DNA of 64,000 nucleotides from Rhodoblastus sp963828185. GTDB taxonomy: Bacteria; Pseudomonadota; Alphaproteobacteria; Rhizobiales; Beijerinckiaceae. The stretch's first letter is position 1, and every line of letters begins with the position of its first letter. Below, piece after piece: positions 8,320-17,680 of the stretch. The notes under the pieces are model-generated. The model made no database searches. It was not told the origin of the DNA and saw nothing but the letters and a program-made list of their open reading frames with translations. The stretch covers positions 124,001 through 188,000 of the forward strand of contig CAWHDV010000019.1 in assembly GCA_963828185.1 (NCBI GenBank), in the 5' to 3' direction. A program made the position numbers and the translations under genes.

Positions 8320-9063
8320 ATGAACGAGACGCGCTCATCGATCATCGGAGCTGCTTCGCCCGGAGGCGCGCCCCGCATCCTGGTTGTCGAGGACGAGTCG
8401 GCGCTGTCGCTGCTGCTCGCCTATAATCTCGAAGCCGAAGGCTATGTCGTCGAGCGGGTCGAGCGCGGCGACGAGGCCGAATTGCGGCTCGAGGAAGCGG
8501 CGCCCGATTTGGTCATCCTCGACTGGATGCTGCCGGGCGTCTCCGGCCTCGAAATCTGCCGCCGCCTGCGCGCGCGCGAAGCGACCCGCACCCTGCCGGT
8601 GATCATGCTCACCGCGCGCGGCGAGGAAGGCGAAAGGGTGCGCGGCCTCTCGGTCGGCGCCGACGATTATGTGGTCAAGCCTTTCTCGGTTCCGGAACTC
8701 ATGGCGCGGGTGCGCGCGCTGCTGCGCCGGGCGCGGCCGGAGCGCGTGGCGGTGAAGCTCGTCGCCGGCGACCTCGAGCTCGATCGGGAAACCCGCCGCG
8801 TGCGCCGTTCGGGCCGCGACGTGCATCTCGGCCCGACCGAATTCCGCCTGCTTGAATATCTGATGGAAAAGCCGGGCCGGGTTTTCGCCCGCTCGCAATT
8901 GCTGGACAGCGTCTGGGGTTTTTCCGCCGAAATCGACGAACGCACGGTCGACGTGCACATCGGGCGCCTGCGCAAGGCGCTGTCGCAGGAATTGGAAGGC
9001 GATCCGATCCGCACGGTGCGCGGCGCCGGCTATTCCTTCGACGAGACTTTTGGCCGCAACTGA
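8320..9063 (+). CDS. phoB: phosphate regulon response regulator PhoB
   Basis: 247 residues, OmpR/PhoB family. The receiver domain (about 18-135) carries the acidic pair E24-D25, the phospho-accepting Asp68 (V-I-L-D-W-M-L-P-G), Thr98 and Lys120. The C-terminal winged helix (about 148-245) ends with R-T-V-R-G-A-G-Y. It binds Pho boxes such as the one at 3658. The start is either ATG 8320 or TTG 8311; the ATG is used. The gene ends at a strong terminator. It closes the phosphate module, so it is itself likely under Pho control. Confidence 0.95.
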   Translation: MNETRSSIIGAASPGGAPRILVVEDESALSLLLAYNLEAEGYVVERVERGDEAELRLEEAAPDLVILDWMLPGVSGLEICRRLRAREATRTLPVIMLTARGEEGERVRGLSVGADDYVVKPFSVPELMARVRALLRRARPERVAVKLVAGDLELDRETRRVRRSGRDVHLGPTEFRLLEYLMEKPGRVFARSQLLDSVWGFSAEIDERTVDVHIGRLRKALSQELEGDPIRTVRGAGYSFDETFGRN

Positions 9064-9090
9064 CTTCAGTCGCCTCCGGCGCCACGAGAA

Positions 9091-9133
9091 AACAAAACAA
9101 CGGGCGTTCCGCTGGAACGCCCGTTGTTTTGTT
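9091..9133. terminator. bidirectional terminator between phoB and gcrA
   Basis: A perfect 20-bp inverted repeat (arms 9091-9110 and 9114-9133) with a three-base loop GCT. The outer stem part is A/T rich, giving a T-rich tail on either strand (TTGTTTTGTT on plus). It lies between the convergent phoB and gcrA stops and can end transcription from both sides. Confidence 0.93.
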
Positions 9134-9158
9134 CAAGCAGTGATGCGCCTGTCGCGCA

Positions 9159-9680
9159 TCAGGCCCGCGCGACTCTCCGGTCGCGGTCGCGGCGGCGATC
9201 CTGCGCCGGCTGATAAGCGATGCGCGCGTGATAAGTGCAATAGGGACCGAGGCCGACCTGCATCTTGCCGCCGCAATAGCGGAACTCGGCGCTGGACGGG
9301 TCGCCGAGCGGCCAGCGGCACATGGATTCCCGCAATTCCATGATCGTCACGCGCTCGGACATCGGAATGACCACATCATCGCTGGACGAACGCGGCGCCG
9401 GCGCCGGGGCGGGGCGGGTTTCCGCCGCCAGCGCGAGGTTGCCGAGGCTCATGGGGACCGAGGGTCCGCGCGTGTCCTCGTCGGGACGGGTTTTGGCGCG
9501 CACGCGCGTCGCGGCCGGGGCGGGCGACTTGACGCGGCCCGACAGGCCGAGCCTGTGCACCTTGCCGATCACCGCGTTGCGGGTGATGCCGTTCGCCAGT
9601 TCGTTCGCGATCTGGCTGGCGCTCAAACCATCGAGCCACATTTTCTTCAGCTGCTCGACGCGTTCATCGGTCCAGGACAT
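9159..9680 (-). CDS. gcrA: cell cycle regulator GcrA
   Basis: 173 residues. The N terminus S-W-T-D-E-R-V-E-Q-L-K-K-M-W is the GcrA DNA-binding helix-turn-helix (about 1-45), followed by a proline/alanine-rich linker (about 55-105) and the C-terminal sigma-70-interacting domain with C-R-W-P-L-G-D and the cysteines of Y-C-G-G-K and Y-C-T-Y-H. GcrA activates cell-cycle genes at promoters carrying CcrM-methylated GANTC sites and is restricted to Alphaproteobacteria. The Met of M-S-W-T is used as the start; five more in-frame codons exist upstream. No operon partner. Confidence 0.95.
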   Translation of the reverse strand: MSWTDERVEQLKKMWLDGLSASQIANELANGITRNAVIGKVHRLGLSGRVKSPAPAATRVRAKTRPDEDTRGPSVPMSLGNLALAAETRPAPAPAPRSSSDDVVIPMSERVTIMELRESMCRWPLGDPSSAEFRYCGGKMQVGLGPYCTYHARIAYQPAQDRRRDRDRRVARA

Positions 9681-10154
9681 GGTTTCGGCCTCCAAACGAT
9701 ATCAGCTTCCGTCTCGGCTTGCCGTTACGGAGCCCCCCTAATAAGGCGCTCGTCTCGCGCCCCTCATTGCTTTTCGTCGCTATCCACGCATTAAATTCTT
9801 CGCCAGCGCAAAGCTCCGGTCTTTCCGTTTGTCCGCGCGCTTTCGGACGCGAAATTCCGTTCGGCCGCAGGCTTGCGGTCGCTGGAAAACGCTCCAACAG
9901 AGACGAGGACTGACGAAAGCCGGCGCCAGGTAAACGCGCGCCGCACGAGATGTCGTAGTCGACGAAGGAAAGATTACACTAGTCGTAGAATCGGGCGCAA
10001 GAGATCGCGGCGCGTTGCGCGGGTTTTCCCCAGCCATTGCGCAAATCTGCAACACTTCGAAAAAGGGAAATGGAATTTCCGTTTCCGCTCCATGGCTTCC
10101 CTCCGGCGGGCGCCGCGCCCGAGGGCGGCCTGTCCTGTTCTGGATAATCCGAAT

Positions 10155-10183
10155 TTGACCTTGTCGCCGGGATTTTCTAAATT
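10155..10183 (+). promoter_or_regulatory. putative sigma-70 promoter upstream of argD
   Basis: TTGACC (10155-10160), a 17-base spacer and TAAATT (10178-10183). The -35 is a 5/6 match and the -10 a 4/6 match. It would place the RNA start just before the hairpin at 10198. Prediction from sequence only. Confidence 0.4.
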
Positions 10184-10197
10184 GCCGGCTTGCCGAC

Positions 10198-10227
10198 GCC
10201 GTCCCCACGGGGCGGCGCTTTCTTTTT
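10198..10227 (+). promoter_or_regulatory. terminator-like hairpin in the argD leader
   Basis: An 8-bp stem with one G-T pair (10198-10205 with 10209-10216), loop of three bases, followed after two bases by TTTCTTTTT (10219-10227). The shape is that of an intrinsic terminator, yet it stands about 70 bases upstream of argD and in the same direction. It may be an attenuator or may end transcription arriving from upstream. Confidence 0.45.
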
Positions 10228-10297
10228 CGGGTTCGGCGCCGAAGACGCGAAGGCAGATGCTGCGAATGCAGCCAAGGCCCCGCCTCGCCGGCGGCTG

Positions 10298-11523
10298 ATG
10301 GGGGTTCATGACGTGACTTCGGCGCTACTTCCGACTTATGCGCGCTATCCGCTGGCTTTTGAACGTGGCGAGGGCGCCTGGCTGACATCGACGACCGGCG
10401 AGAAATATCTCGATTTCGGTTCCGGCATCGCCGTGACCAGCCTTGGCCATGCGCATCCGCACCTGGTTCAGGCGTTGACGGAGCAGGCGCAAAAGCTCTG
10501 GCTCACGTCCAACCTGTTCCAGATACCCGAGGCGGAGGCGCTGGCGCGGCGCCTCACCGACGCGACTTTCGCGGACCTGGTGTTCTTCTCCAATTCCGGC
10601 GCGGAATCGGTGGAGCTGACGATCAAGATGGCGCGCAAGTGGAACACGGCCAATGGCCAGCCCGAGCGCTTCCGCATGATCACTTTCGCCGGCGCCTTCC
10701 ACGGGCGCACGCTGGCGACCCTGGCGGCGGCGGGCAATCCCAAATATCTCGACGGCTTCGGCCCCCCGGTCGACGGCTTCGACCAGGTTCCGTTCGGCGA
10801 TCTCGACGCGGTGAAGGCGGCGATCGGTCCGCACACCGGCGCGATCCTGGTCGAGCCGATCCAGGGCGAGGGCGGCGTTCGCGCCCCTGACCGCGCCTTC
10901 ATCCGCGGCCTGCGCGAGATCTGCGACGAGAACAAGCTGCTGCTTTGCTTCGACGAAGTGCAATGCGGCATGGGGCGGACGGGCAAGCTGTTCGCCTATG
11001 ACTATTATGGCGTGGCGCCCGACATCCTGGCCGCCGCCAAGGGCATCGGCGGCGGCTTTCCGCTCGGCGCCGTGCTGGCGACGTCCGAAGCCGCCAAGGG
11101 CATGGGCGTCGGCAGCCACGGCACGACCTACGGCGGCAATCCGCTCGCCATGGCCTGCGGCGGCGCGGTGCTCGACGTCCTGCTGGCGCCGGGCTTTCTC
11201 GATGACGTGTCGCGCAAGGGCCTGTTGCTGCGGCAGTCGCTCGCCGGCCTTGCCGCGGCCCATCCGGGCGTCATAGCGGAAATCCGCGGCGAAGGTTTTA
11301 TGCAGGGCATTCGTGTTGTCGTGCCCAACGCCGATTTCGCCGCGGCGGCGCGCGAAGAAAAGCTGATCCTCATCCCGGCGGCGGAAAACGTTTTGCGCAT
11401 CCTGCCGCCGCTGATCGCCAGCGACGAGGAAATCCGCGAAGGCGTGCGGCGCCTCGACGCGGCCTGCCGCCATTTTGATAAGGCGCCCGAGCTTAAATCC
11501 GCTTCGGGCGAAGGAGCAGGCTC

Positions 11524-11527
<4 letters not shown>
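10298..11527 (+). CDS. argD: acetylornithine aminotransferase ArgD
   Basis: About 409 residues, class III PLP aminotransferase. Visible marks: F-G-S-G-I-A-V-T-S-L-G-H-A-H-P near the N terminus, S-N-S-G-A-E-S-V-E for cofactor phosphate binding, F-D-E-V-Q-C-G-M-G-R-T-G, and the PLP lysine in A-A-K-G-I-G-G-G-F-P. It converts N-acetylglutamate semialdehyde to N-acetylornithine in arginine synthesis. The ATG at 10298 is listed; a GTG at 10313 with GGGGG eight bases upstream is an equally good start and gives the common N terminus M-T-S-A-L-L-P-T-Y. Overlaps argF by four bases. Confidence 0.94.
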
Positions 11528-12479
<952 letters not shown>

Positions 12480-12483
<4 letters not shown>

Positions 12484-13484
12484 CCATCGGCTCGGGCCGG
12501 GGCGGCATTGTGGAAGAGTCCTCGTCCGAATCCGGGCGCGACGATCTTGTGCTGCCCTTCGCGGTCGAGGCGCTGGACATGCGCGGGCGGCTGGCGCGGC
12601 TTGGACCGGCGCTCGACGCCATCCTGACCCGCCACGCCTATCCGGAGCCGGTGGCGCTGCTGCTCGGCGAGGCGGCGGCGCTGACCGTGCTGCTCGGCAC
12701 GGCGCTGAAATTCAACGGCCGCTTCCAGATGCAGGCCCGCACCGACGGCGTGGTCGACATGGTCGTGGTGGATTTCGACGCGCCCGACCGGCTGCGCGCC
12801 TTCGCCCGCTTCGACGCGGCGCAGCTGGCGGCCCAGGACGGCGGCCGGCAAGGCGTCAAATGGGACTCTGCGGCGCTGCTTGGGCGCGGTCATCTGGCTT
12901 TCACCATTGAGCAGGGCGCCGATGTCGCCCGCTACCAGGGCGTGGCGCCGATCGAGGGCGGCTCGCTGGAGGCGGCGGCGCAGGGCTATTTCCGCCAGTC
13001 CGAGCAGATCCCGACTTTCATCCGCCTGGCGGCGGGCCAGGTGGTGACGCCTGAGGGCGCGAGCTGGCGCGCCGGCGGATTGCTGGCGCAATTCCTGCCG
13101 CATTCGCCGGAACGCCGGCGCGTGGCCGATTTTCATCCCGGCGACGCGCCGGAAGGCCATGTGCAGCCCGAACGCCCGGAAGACGAAAGCTGGATCGAGG
13201 CGAAAACGCTGGCGGCGACGGTCGAGGACCACGAATTGCTCGATCCCGGCCTCATGAGCGAGGAGCTGGCCTATCGCCTGTTCCACGAGCGCGGCGTGAT
13301 GGCCTTTCCCGCGCAGGCGCTGCGCGCAGCCTGCCGCTGCTCGGACGAGCGGGTCGAGTCGATGCTGCGCGGATTTTCGCGGTCCGAACGCGAAGACATG
13401 GTCGGCGACGACGGCATGATCGGCGTGACCTGCGAGTTCTGCTCGACGCTCCGCCGCTTCGATCCGCGCGACTTCGCCGAATAA
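12480..13484 (+). CDS. hslO: redox-regulated chaperone Hsp33
   Basis: 334 residues. The N-terminal chaperone domain (about 25-250) is followed by the C-terminal redox switch with four zinc cysteines, C-R-C-S and C-E-F-C, spaced as in Hsp33. On oxidation the zinc leaves and two disulfides form, turning the protein into a holdase. The ATG overlaps the argF stop. Residence in an arginine operon is a frequent alphaproteobacterial arrangement and does not imply a role in arginine synthesis. Confidence 0.93.
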
Positions 13485-13695
13485 ACCGTTCACGCACCGC
13501 AACCTTCGCCACTGGGTCTGCGTTAGCTGGCATCCGCATTTTCACGGACCCGCCGGGGCGTGGATTCGTGGAGAAAAACATCGTGCGGACGGCGATTTCG
13601 TAATACGCTCAAGCTTGAGATCGCGATCGAGCGGTCGATTCCCGGGCCTTTTGGCGCAAGCGGAAAGGCGCGGGAGGAATAAAGGGGATGAAGAC

Positions 13696-13996
13696 ATGTT
13701 GCGCAAATTGGCAATGGCTTTGGCCGTCACTTCGCTTATCGCGCTGCCGACGCCGACCCTCGCCTTCCATGGCGGCGGCGGTCATGGCGGCGGTCATGGC
13801 GGCTTCCATGGCGGCGGCCACGGCGGAATTCCATGGCGGCGGCGGCTTCCACGGCGGTCGCGGCGGCTTTCATGGCGGTCGCGGCTTCGGCGGTCGCGGC
13901 GGCCACTTCTGGCATGGCCGCTATTGGGGCTACGGCGTAGGCCCGTGCTGGCGCTGGAACCCGTTCTTCGGCGGCTGGGTCTGGGTCTGCGGCTGA
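13696..13996 (+). pseudogene. Gly/His-rich secreted small protein, frameshifted
   Basis: Starting at ATG 13696 the frame encodes a signal peptide (about 23 residues, ending T-L-A) followed by H-G-G-G repeats. At about 13826-13828 (within GGCGGAATTCC) the frame is lost. The next frame continues the same repeat (FHGGGGFHGG...) and ends in a Trp/Phe/Gly-rich tail W-N-P-F-F-G-G-W-V-W-V-C-G at 13996. Removing one base restores a single protein of about 100 residues. Such H-G-G proteins are secreted and of unknown role. The break is either a real mutation or a one-base sequence error in a repetitive GC tract. GGAGG and a hairpin terminator frame the gene. Confidence 0.65.
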
Positions 13997-14009
13997 TCGG
14001 GCCAATGGA

Positions 14010-14037
14010 ACGGGGGCGCGCGGCGCCCCCGTTTCTT
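14010..14037. terminator. terminator between the Gly/His-rich gene and queD
   Basis: A 10-bp perfect stem, ACGGGGGCGC (14010-14019) with GCGCCCCCGT (14023-14032), loop GCG, followed on plus by TTCTT. It sits between convergent genes and touches the queD stop, so it may serve both. Confidence 0.8.
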
Positions 14038-14395
14038 ATTCCGAATATTCCGCCCAGCACATCGGCGTCTCGAACACTTTCACCGACTCGAGCTGCCCCA
14101 GCGCCGGTTTGACGCGTCGAAAAATCCACGTGGCGATAAGTTCGGCCGTCGGATTCTCCAGGCCTTCGATCTCGTTCAGCAAGTGATGGTCGAGACGCTC
14201 GAGCAGCGGCTGGAACACCTTTTCCACCTCGAAGAAATCAACCACGAAGCCGCTGCGCGGGTCGACATCGCCCGCCAGGCGCAGTTCGACGCGATAGGAA
14301 TGGCCGTGTAGCCGCCGGCAGCGATGGGTTTCCGGCACATGCGGCAGGTGATGCGCGGCCTCGAATGTGAAGGCCTGGGTGATGGTCATGGACAT
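14036..14395 (-). CDS. queD: 6-carboxytetrahydropterin synthase QueD (PTPS family)
   Basis: 119 residues. The zinc-binding histidines are seen in F-E-A-A-H-H-L and L-H-G-H-S-Y, with the catalytic Cys in H-R-C-R-R-L-H-G-H. C-terminal V-x-V-x-E-T-P-M-C-W-A-E-Y is typical. QueD converts dihydroneopterin triphosphate to 6-carboxytetrahydropterin for queuosine/deazapurine synthesis. It lies downstream of folB and the FolM-like reductase on the same strand, so this is a pterin-handling group; a role in folate-type pterin supply cannot be excluded. Met1 or Met3 could start translation. Confidence 0.9.
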   Translation of the reverse strand: MSMTITQAFTFEAAHHLPHVPETHRCRRLHGHSYRVELRLAGDVDPRSGFVVDFFEVEKVFQPLLERLDHHLLNEIEGLENPTAELIATWIFRRVKPALGQLESVKVFETPMCWAEYSE

Positions 14396-14438
14396 GGCGG
14401 TCTCTTAGCCCTGTTGATCGCGCAAAAAAAGCTGAAAA

Positions 14439-15173
14439 TCACTCGAAGGCGACATCGCGGCGCCGCGCGACCAGATGTTCGCCGCCGTCGATCGGCAGCA
14501 TCTGTCCGGGCTGGTCCGGATGGGCAAGGAAAAACGCCATGGCAGCGCAAATGTCGTCGGCCGGCGTGGCGCGGCCGGTCGGGATTTTTCGCTGGTCGTC
14601 GACAAAGCGCGCGTCGGTCTGCGGGCCGGACGGAAACATCAGGCCGGGCAGCAGGCCGAAGACGCGGATGTCGGGCCGATCCGCCTTCTGCCAAAGCGTG
14701 GTCATCGCCATCAGCGCGCTCTTGCCGAGCGTGTAGGAATAATAGTCCGGATTGGGGTTGAGCAGCTTCTGGTCGAGGATGTTGAACACTGTCAACTTCC
14801 TGTCCGGGGCTTTCGCCGCCGCCGCCGCCTCGAGGATGAGGTAGGGGGCTAGGACGTGGACGGAAAGGCTCGCCGCGAGGTTGTCCGCATCGCCCGCGCC
14901 GGGAAAATCATGCTGGAACACCGAGGCGTTGTTGACGATGACGTCGGGAGCGCGGCAAATCGCCGTCACCTTGGCGCACATGTCCGAAATCGCCGCGCGG
15001 TCGGTGAAATCGGCGATGATGATTTCAGCGCCGGCGAGCCCCCGCGCAAGCCCCTGCGCCGCTTCGCGCGACGAATTCACATGCAGCAGCACGCGATAAT
15101 TTTCGCGGGACAGAAAGCGCGCGAGCGGGGCGCCAAGCCGGCTCGTCGCGCCGGTGACCAGCGCCGTCTTCAT
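14439..15173 (-). CDS. short-chain reductase, pteridine reductase / FolM type
   Basis: 244 residues. The cofactor motif is T-G-A-T-S-R-L-G (residues 7-14), which is the T-G-x3-R-x-G form of pteridine reductases and FolM rather than the common T-G-x3-G-x-G of other short-chain dehydrogenases. N-N-A-S and the catalytic Y-x-x-x-K (in Y-S-Y-T-L-G-K-S) follow, and the C terminus has P-I-D-G-G-E-H-L. The ATG overlaps the folB stop. The likely reaction is NADPH-dependent reduction of dihydromonapterin or dihydrofolate. In a methylotroph it could feed tetrahydrofolate pools; the exact substrate is inferred. Confidence 0.8.
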   Translation of the reverse strand: MKTALVTGATSRLGAPLARFLSRENYRVLLHVNSSREAAQGLARGLAGAEIIIADFTDRAAISDMCAKVTAICRAPDVIVNNASVFQHDFPGAGDADNLAASLSVHVLAPYLILEAAAAAKAPDRKLTVFNILDQKLLNPNPDYYSYTLGKSALMAMTTLWQKADRPDIRVFGLLPGLMFPSGPQTDARFVDDQRKIPTGRATPADDICAAMAFFLAHPDQPGQMLPIDGGEHLVARRRDVAFE

Positions 15174-15595
15174 TTTTTCGCGCTCGACGGCTGGCCGCCC
15201 AGCTGGCTGCTCCACCGGGCGCGGGTGCGGAACAGGTCGATGCCGGCGCCGCGGCTTTCATTGTAGATGTCCGGCTTGCGGATCGACAGGTTGCAGGCGA
15301 CGACGCGCGGGTCGGCGAAACAGGCGTCGACGATCAGGTCGGCGATGGTTTCGAGCAGGTCGATATGGCCTTCGTTCTCGAGTGCGAGGATGCGCTTGCG
15401 GACGATGTCGTAATTGATGATCGGCGCGTCGGCTGAGCGCGGCGTGACGAGCGGCGCATAGAGACGCGCCGAGACCATGAGCCGGGTTGGACGCTCGGGA
15501 TGGCGCTCCCAGGGATGCAGGCCGCAGGAAATATTGACGCAGACGTCGTCGAGAACCACCACGATGTGGTCCTCCAGTGAAAACAATTCCTTCAT
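15170..15595 (-). CDS. folB: dihydroneopterin aldolase FolB
   Basis: 141 residues. Marks of FolB: the early segment D-D-V-C-V-N-I-S-C-G-L-H-P-W-E, the central I-I-N-Y-D, L-L-E-T-I-A, and the catalytic lysine in S-I-R-K-P-D. It cleaves dihydroneopterin to 6-hydroxymethyldihydropterin in folate synthesis. The Met at 15595 is chosen because AGGCGGAAG lies directly upstream; two earlier in-frame Met codons lack a good site. It is followed by the FolM-like reductase with a four-base overlap. Confidence 0.93.
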   Translation of the reverse strand: MKELFSLEDHIVVVLDDVCVNISCGLHPWERHPERPTRLMVSARLYAPLVTPRSADAPIINYDIVRKRILALENEGHIDLLETIADLIVDACFADPRVVACNLSIRKPDIYNESRGAGIDLFRTRARWSSQLGGQPSSAKK

Positions 15596-15709
15596 TCTTC
15601 CGCCTCGTTTCATCCCGATCCGGGATCGAGGCAATGCAATAGGACGGACGGCGCCGCTTCACAATGCGATTGTCGCCGCCGGCGCCGGATCGGAGGGCGG
15701 CCGCGACGA

Positions 15710-15745
15710 AAAAAAGCCGCCGGACGAACGTCCCGCGGCTTTTTT
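15710..15745 (-). terminator. terminator after the cytochrome c gene
   Basis: Perfect outer stem AAAAAAGCCGC / GCGGCTTTTTT (15710-15720 and 15735-15745) with an inner GGAC/GTCC pairing. T runs flank both sides. It lies downstream of the cytochrome c gene (stop at 15795) and upstream of folB, isolating the two units. Confidence 0.9.
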
Positions 15746-15794
15746 GCGTTGCGCGGCGCTTCGGGAGACTCCAGTCATCCCTGACTTGCCCGCC

Positions 15795-16193
15795 TTACTT
15801 GGCGGGGGTCATCCTGCCGCTCGAGTCGAACTGCCCGATGTAGGCTACGACATTGGCGATGTCCTGGTCGCCCTTCAGACCCTTGAAGGTCATGTAGGTC
15901 GCGGGCACGTCATGCTGCGGCTGCTTCAGGTACGAGGTGAGGGTCGGCACGTCCCAGACCTTGCCGGAATGCTTGTTGGCTTCCGAATAATTATAGCCGG
16001 TCACGGAGCCAGCCTTGCGGCCGATCAGGCCGTTCAGCACGGGGCCATAGAAATTCGTCGCGCCGATGCCGATATGGTGGCACTGGCGGCATTGATTGAA
16101 GACGATTGCGCCCGCCTTCGCGTCGGCCGCCTGCGCGCTGACCGCGAAGCCGGTAAGAAGGGCGGCGGAAAGAATGAGAACCTTGGCTTGCAT
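15795..16193 (-). CDS. class I cytochrome c
   Basis: 132 residues with a 22-residue Sec signal peptide ending in A-Q-A. The heme site is C35-R-Q-C38-H39. The axial methionine is probably in T-Y-M-T-F-K-G-L near residue 100. Size and the pattern around G-x-x-x-G-x-x-x-Y-x-Y-S-E place it with cytochrome c2/c-550-like periplasmic carriers. It could accept electrons from XoxG or deliver them to a terminal oxidase. It stands alone between two terminating structures. AAGAGGTT upstream fits a ribosome site. Confidence 0.88.
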   Translation of the reverse strand: MQAKVLILSAALLTGFAVSAQAADAKAGAIVFNQCRQCHHIGIGATNFYGPVLNGLIGRKAGSVTGYNYSEANKHSGKVWDVPTLTSYLKQPQHDVPATYMTFKGLKGDQDIANVVAYIGQFDSSGRMTPAK

Positions 16194-16292
16194 AACCTCT
16201 TGCTCCGCTTGCCGGTGGGACGAGCCCTCGCGCGCGATTCGCGGCGAAAGCGCCCATTCGCCTGCTTATCCGGCGATCATGAGCGTCCTGAT

Positions 16293-16306
16293 ATGATATA
16301 GCTCAA
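16293..16306. promoter_or_regulatory. possible Crp/Fnr-type site
   Basis: ATGAT-ATAG-CTCAA on plus (TTGAG-CTAT-ATCAT on minus) matches 8 of 10 positions of the FNR/FixK consensus TTGAT-N4-ATCAA. It lies about 100 bases upstream of the cytochrome c start. Weak evidence without a genome-wide comparison. Confidence 0.3.
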
Positions 16307-16354
16307 TTAAATCATGTCGGCAGCGCAGGTTCTTCCCGTAACAAAGTCCTATTT

Positions 16355-17680
16355 TCAAGCCAGCAAGAAAGAGAGCAGCGACCGCAGTTCGGCGGGCCGC
16401 ACCGGTTTCTTCAGCATTTCCAGCTTGTGCCGCCGCGCCTCTTCCTCCGCCTTGGGCGAATGGTCGGCGGTGATCAGCAAGGCCGGCAGGTCCTGGCCGA
16501 AGGCCTGGCGCACCGCCTGGATCGCCTGCGGCCCGCGTTCGCCATTGTTGAGATGCAGGTCGGCGATGATGATTTCCGGCTCGTTGTCGAGGGCGCGCGC
16601 CGTTTCGATCGCCTCGGCGCCGGATATGGCGGCGGCCACGTCGCAACCCCAGCGCTCCAGCAGCAGCACCATCGCCTCGCTCACGGCGGGCTCGTTCTCG
16701 ATCAGCAGGATTTTCGCGCCGGCGATGAGGTTCTGGTAAGCGCGCAGCGGCGGGCTGGCTTCCGGCGGCGGCGGCGCTTCGGCGCTCAGCGGCAACAGGA
16801 CGGAAAAGGTCGAGCCGCGCCCGATGTTGGAGGCGAGGCGCACGGGGTGGTTGAGCGCCTGGGAGAAGCGGCGGACAATGGCGAGGCCGAGGCCGAAGCC
16901 GGTCTGTCCCGGCGTGTCGCTGTGCTCGCGCTGGAACTCCTGGAAGATCGCCTCGCGCCGATCCTCGGCTATGCCCGGCCCGGTGTCGCAGACCTGCACC
17001 AGCACATGGTCGCCGCGCCTGCGCGCGCCGACCAGCACGCCGCCCTTTGACGTATAGCGCAGGGCGTTGGCGAGCAGGTTCTGCAGGACGCGGCGCAGCA
17101 TCGACGGATCGGAGCGCACCGTCTGCCGGGAGGGGAAGATGCGCAGCTTCAATCCGCGCTTCTCGGCGAAATAGCTGAATTCGCGCGCCAGCGGCTCCAT
17201 CACGTCGCTGAGTTCGAACGAGCGGATGTCCGGCCGCATCACGCCGGCGTCGAGTTTCGAAAGGTCGAGCAGGGTGCGGATCAGGTCTTCCAGCGTCACC
17301 AGGCAGCGGTCGACCTGCTCGACCAGCGCGTTGCCGTCCGGCGCCGCTTGCAAATCGCCGAGCGCCGAAAGGGCGAGGCGCGCGGCGTTGAGCGGCTGCA
17401 GCAGGTCATGGCCGACCGAGGTGACGAACGTGGTCTTCAGCGAACTCGCCGCCTCCGCCTGTCGCTTGGCCTTCTCGATCGAGCGCATCGCCTGCTGCAG
17501 TTCCTGGGTGCGGCGGCGCACCTGATGGTCGAGGGCGATGGCCGTCTCGAACAGCGAGAAGGCGTTGAACTGGCTGTCGACCGAGCGTTCGACCCGCGAC
17601 ATCAGGGCGCTGTTGATCTTCTGCAATTTCGCGATCTGGCGCCTCAGATCGTCCGCCTCGTTGCGCGCCTGGGTCGTCAT
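16355..17680 (-). CDS. hybrid sensor histidine kinase/response regulator, NahK-like
   Basis: 441 residues, soluble. An N-terminal helical, probably coiled-coil region (about 1-80) is followed by HisKA with V-G-H91-D-L-L-Q-P-L-N-A-A-R, an unusual H box shared with NahK-type kinases, then the HATPase domain (N205; D232-x-G-P-G; G-F-G-L-G-L-A 261-267) and a C-terminal receiver with Asp374 and Lys424/425. It has no sensory domain of its own. Its ATG overlaps the stop of the FIST gene, so the FIST protein is very likely its sensor. Output is unknown: no DNA-binding domain is fused. Confidence 0.9.
   Translation of the reverse strand: MTTQARNEADDLRRQIAKLQKINSALMSRVERSVDSQFNAFSLFETAIALDHQVRRRTQELQQAMRSIEKAKRQAEAASSLKTTFVTSVGHDLLQPLNAARLALSALGDLQAAPDGNALVEQVDRCLVTLEDLIRTLLDLSKLDAGVMRPDIRSFELSDVMEPLAREFSYFAEKRGLKLRIFPSRQTVRSDPSMLRRVLQNLLANALRYTSKGGVLVGARRRGDHVLVQVCDTGPGIAEDRREAIFQEFQREHSDTPGQTGFGLGLAIVRRFSQALNHPVRLASNIGRGSTFSVLLPLSAEAPPPPEASPPLRAYQNLIAGAKILLIENEPAVSEAMVLLLERWGCDVAAAISGAEAIETARALDNEPEIIIADLHLNNGERGPQAIQAVRQAFGQDLPALLITADHSPKAEEEARRHKLEMLKKPVRPAELRSLLSFLLA

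Larger units (their letters stand above)
9681..10297. other. intergenic stretch between gcrA and argD (617 bases)
   Basis: No convincing gene. Frames open on both strands here (for instance minus 9780-10388 and plus 9873-10298) encode arginine- and proline-rich sequence of the kind expected from random GC-rich DNA. The right half holds a promoter-like pair and a terminator-like hairpin upstream of argD, listed separately. Divergent promoters for gcrA and argD must lie here. Confidence 0.6.

Noticed and set aside
9780..10388. 202-codon minus-strand frame upstream of gcrA
   Set aside because: Arg/Pro-rich random-looking product that overlaps the argD start; no start site.
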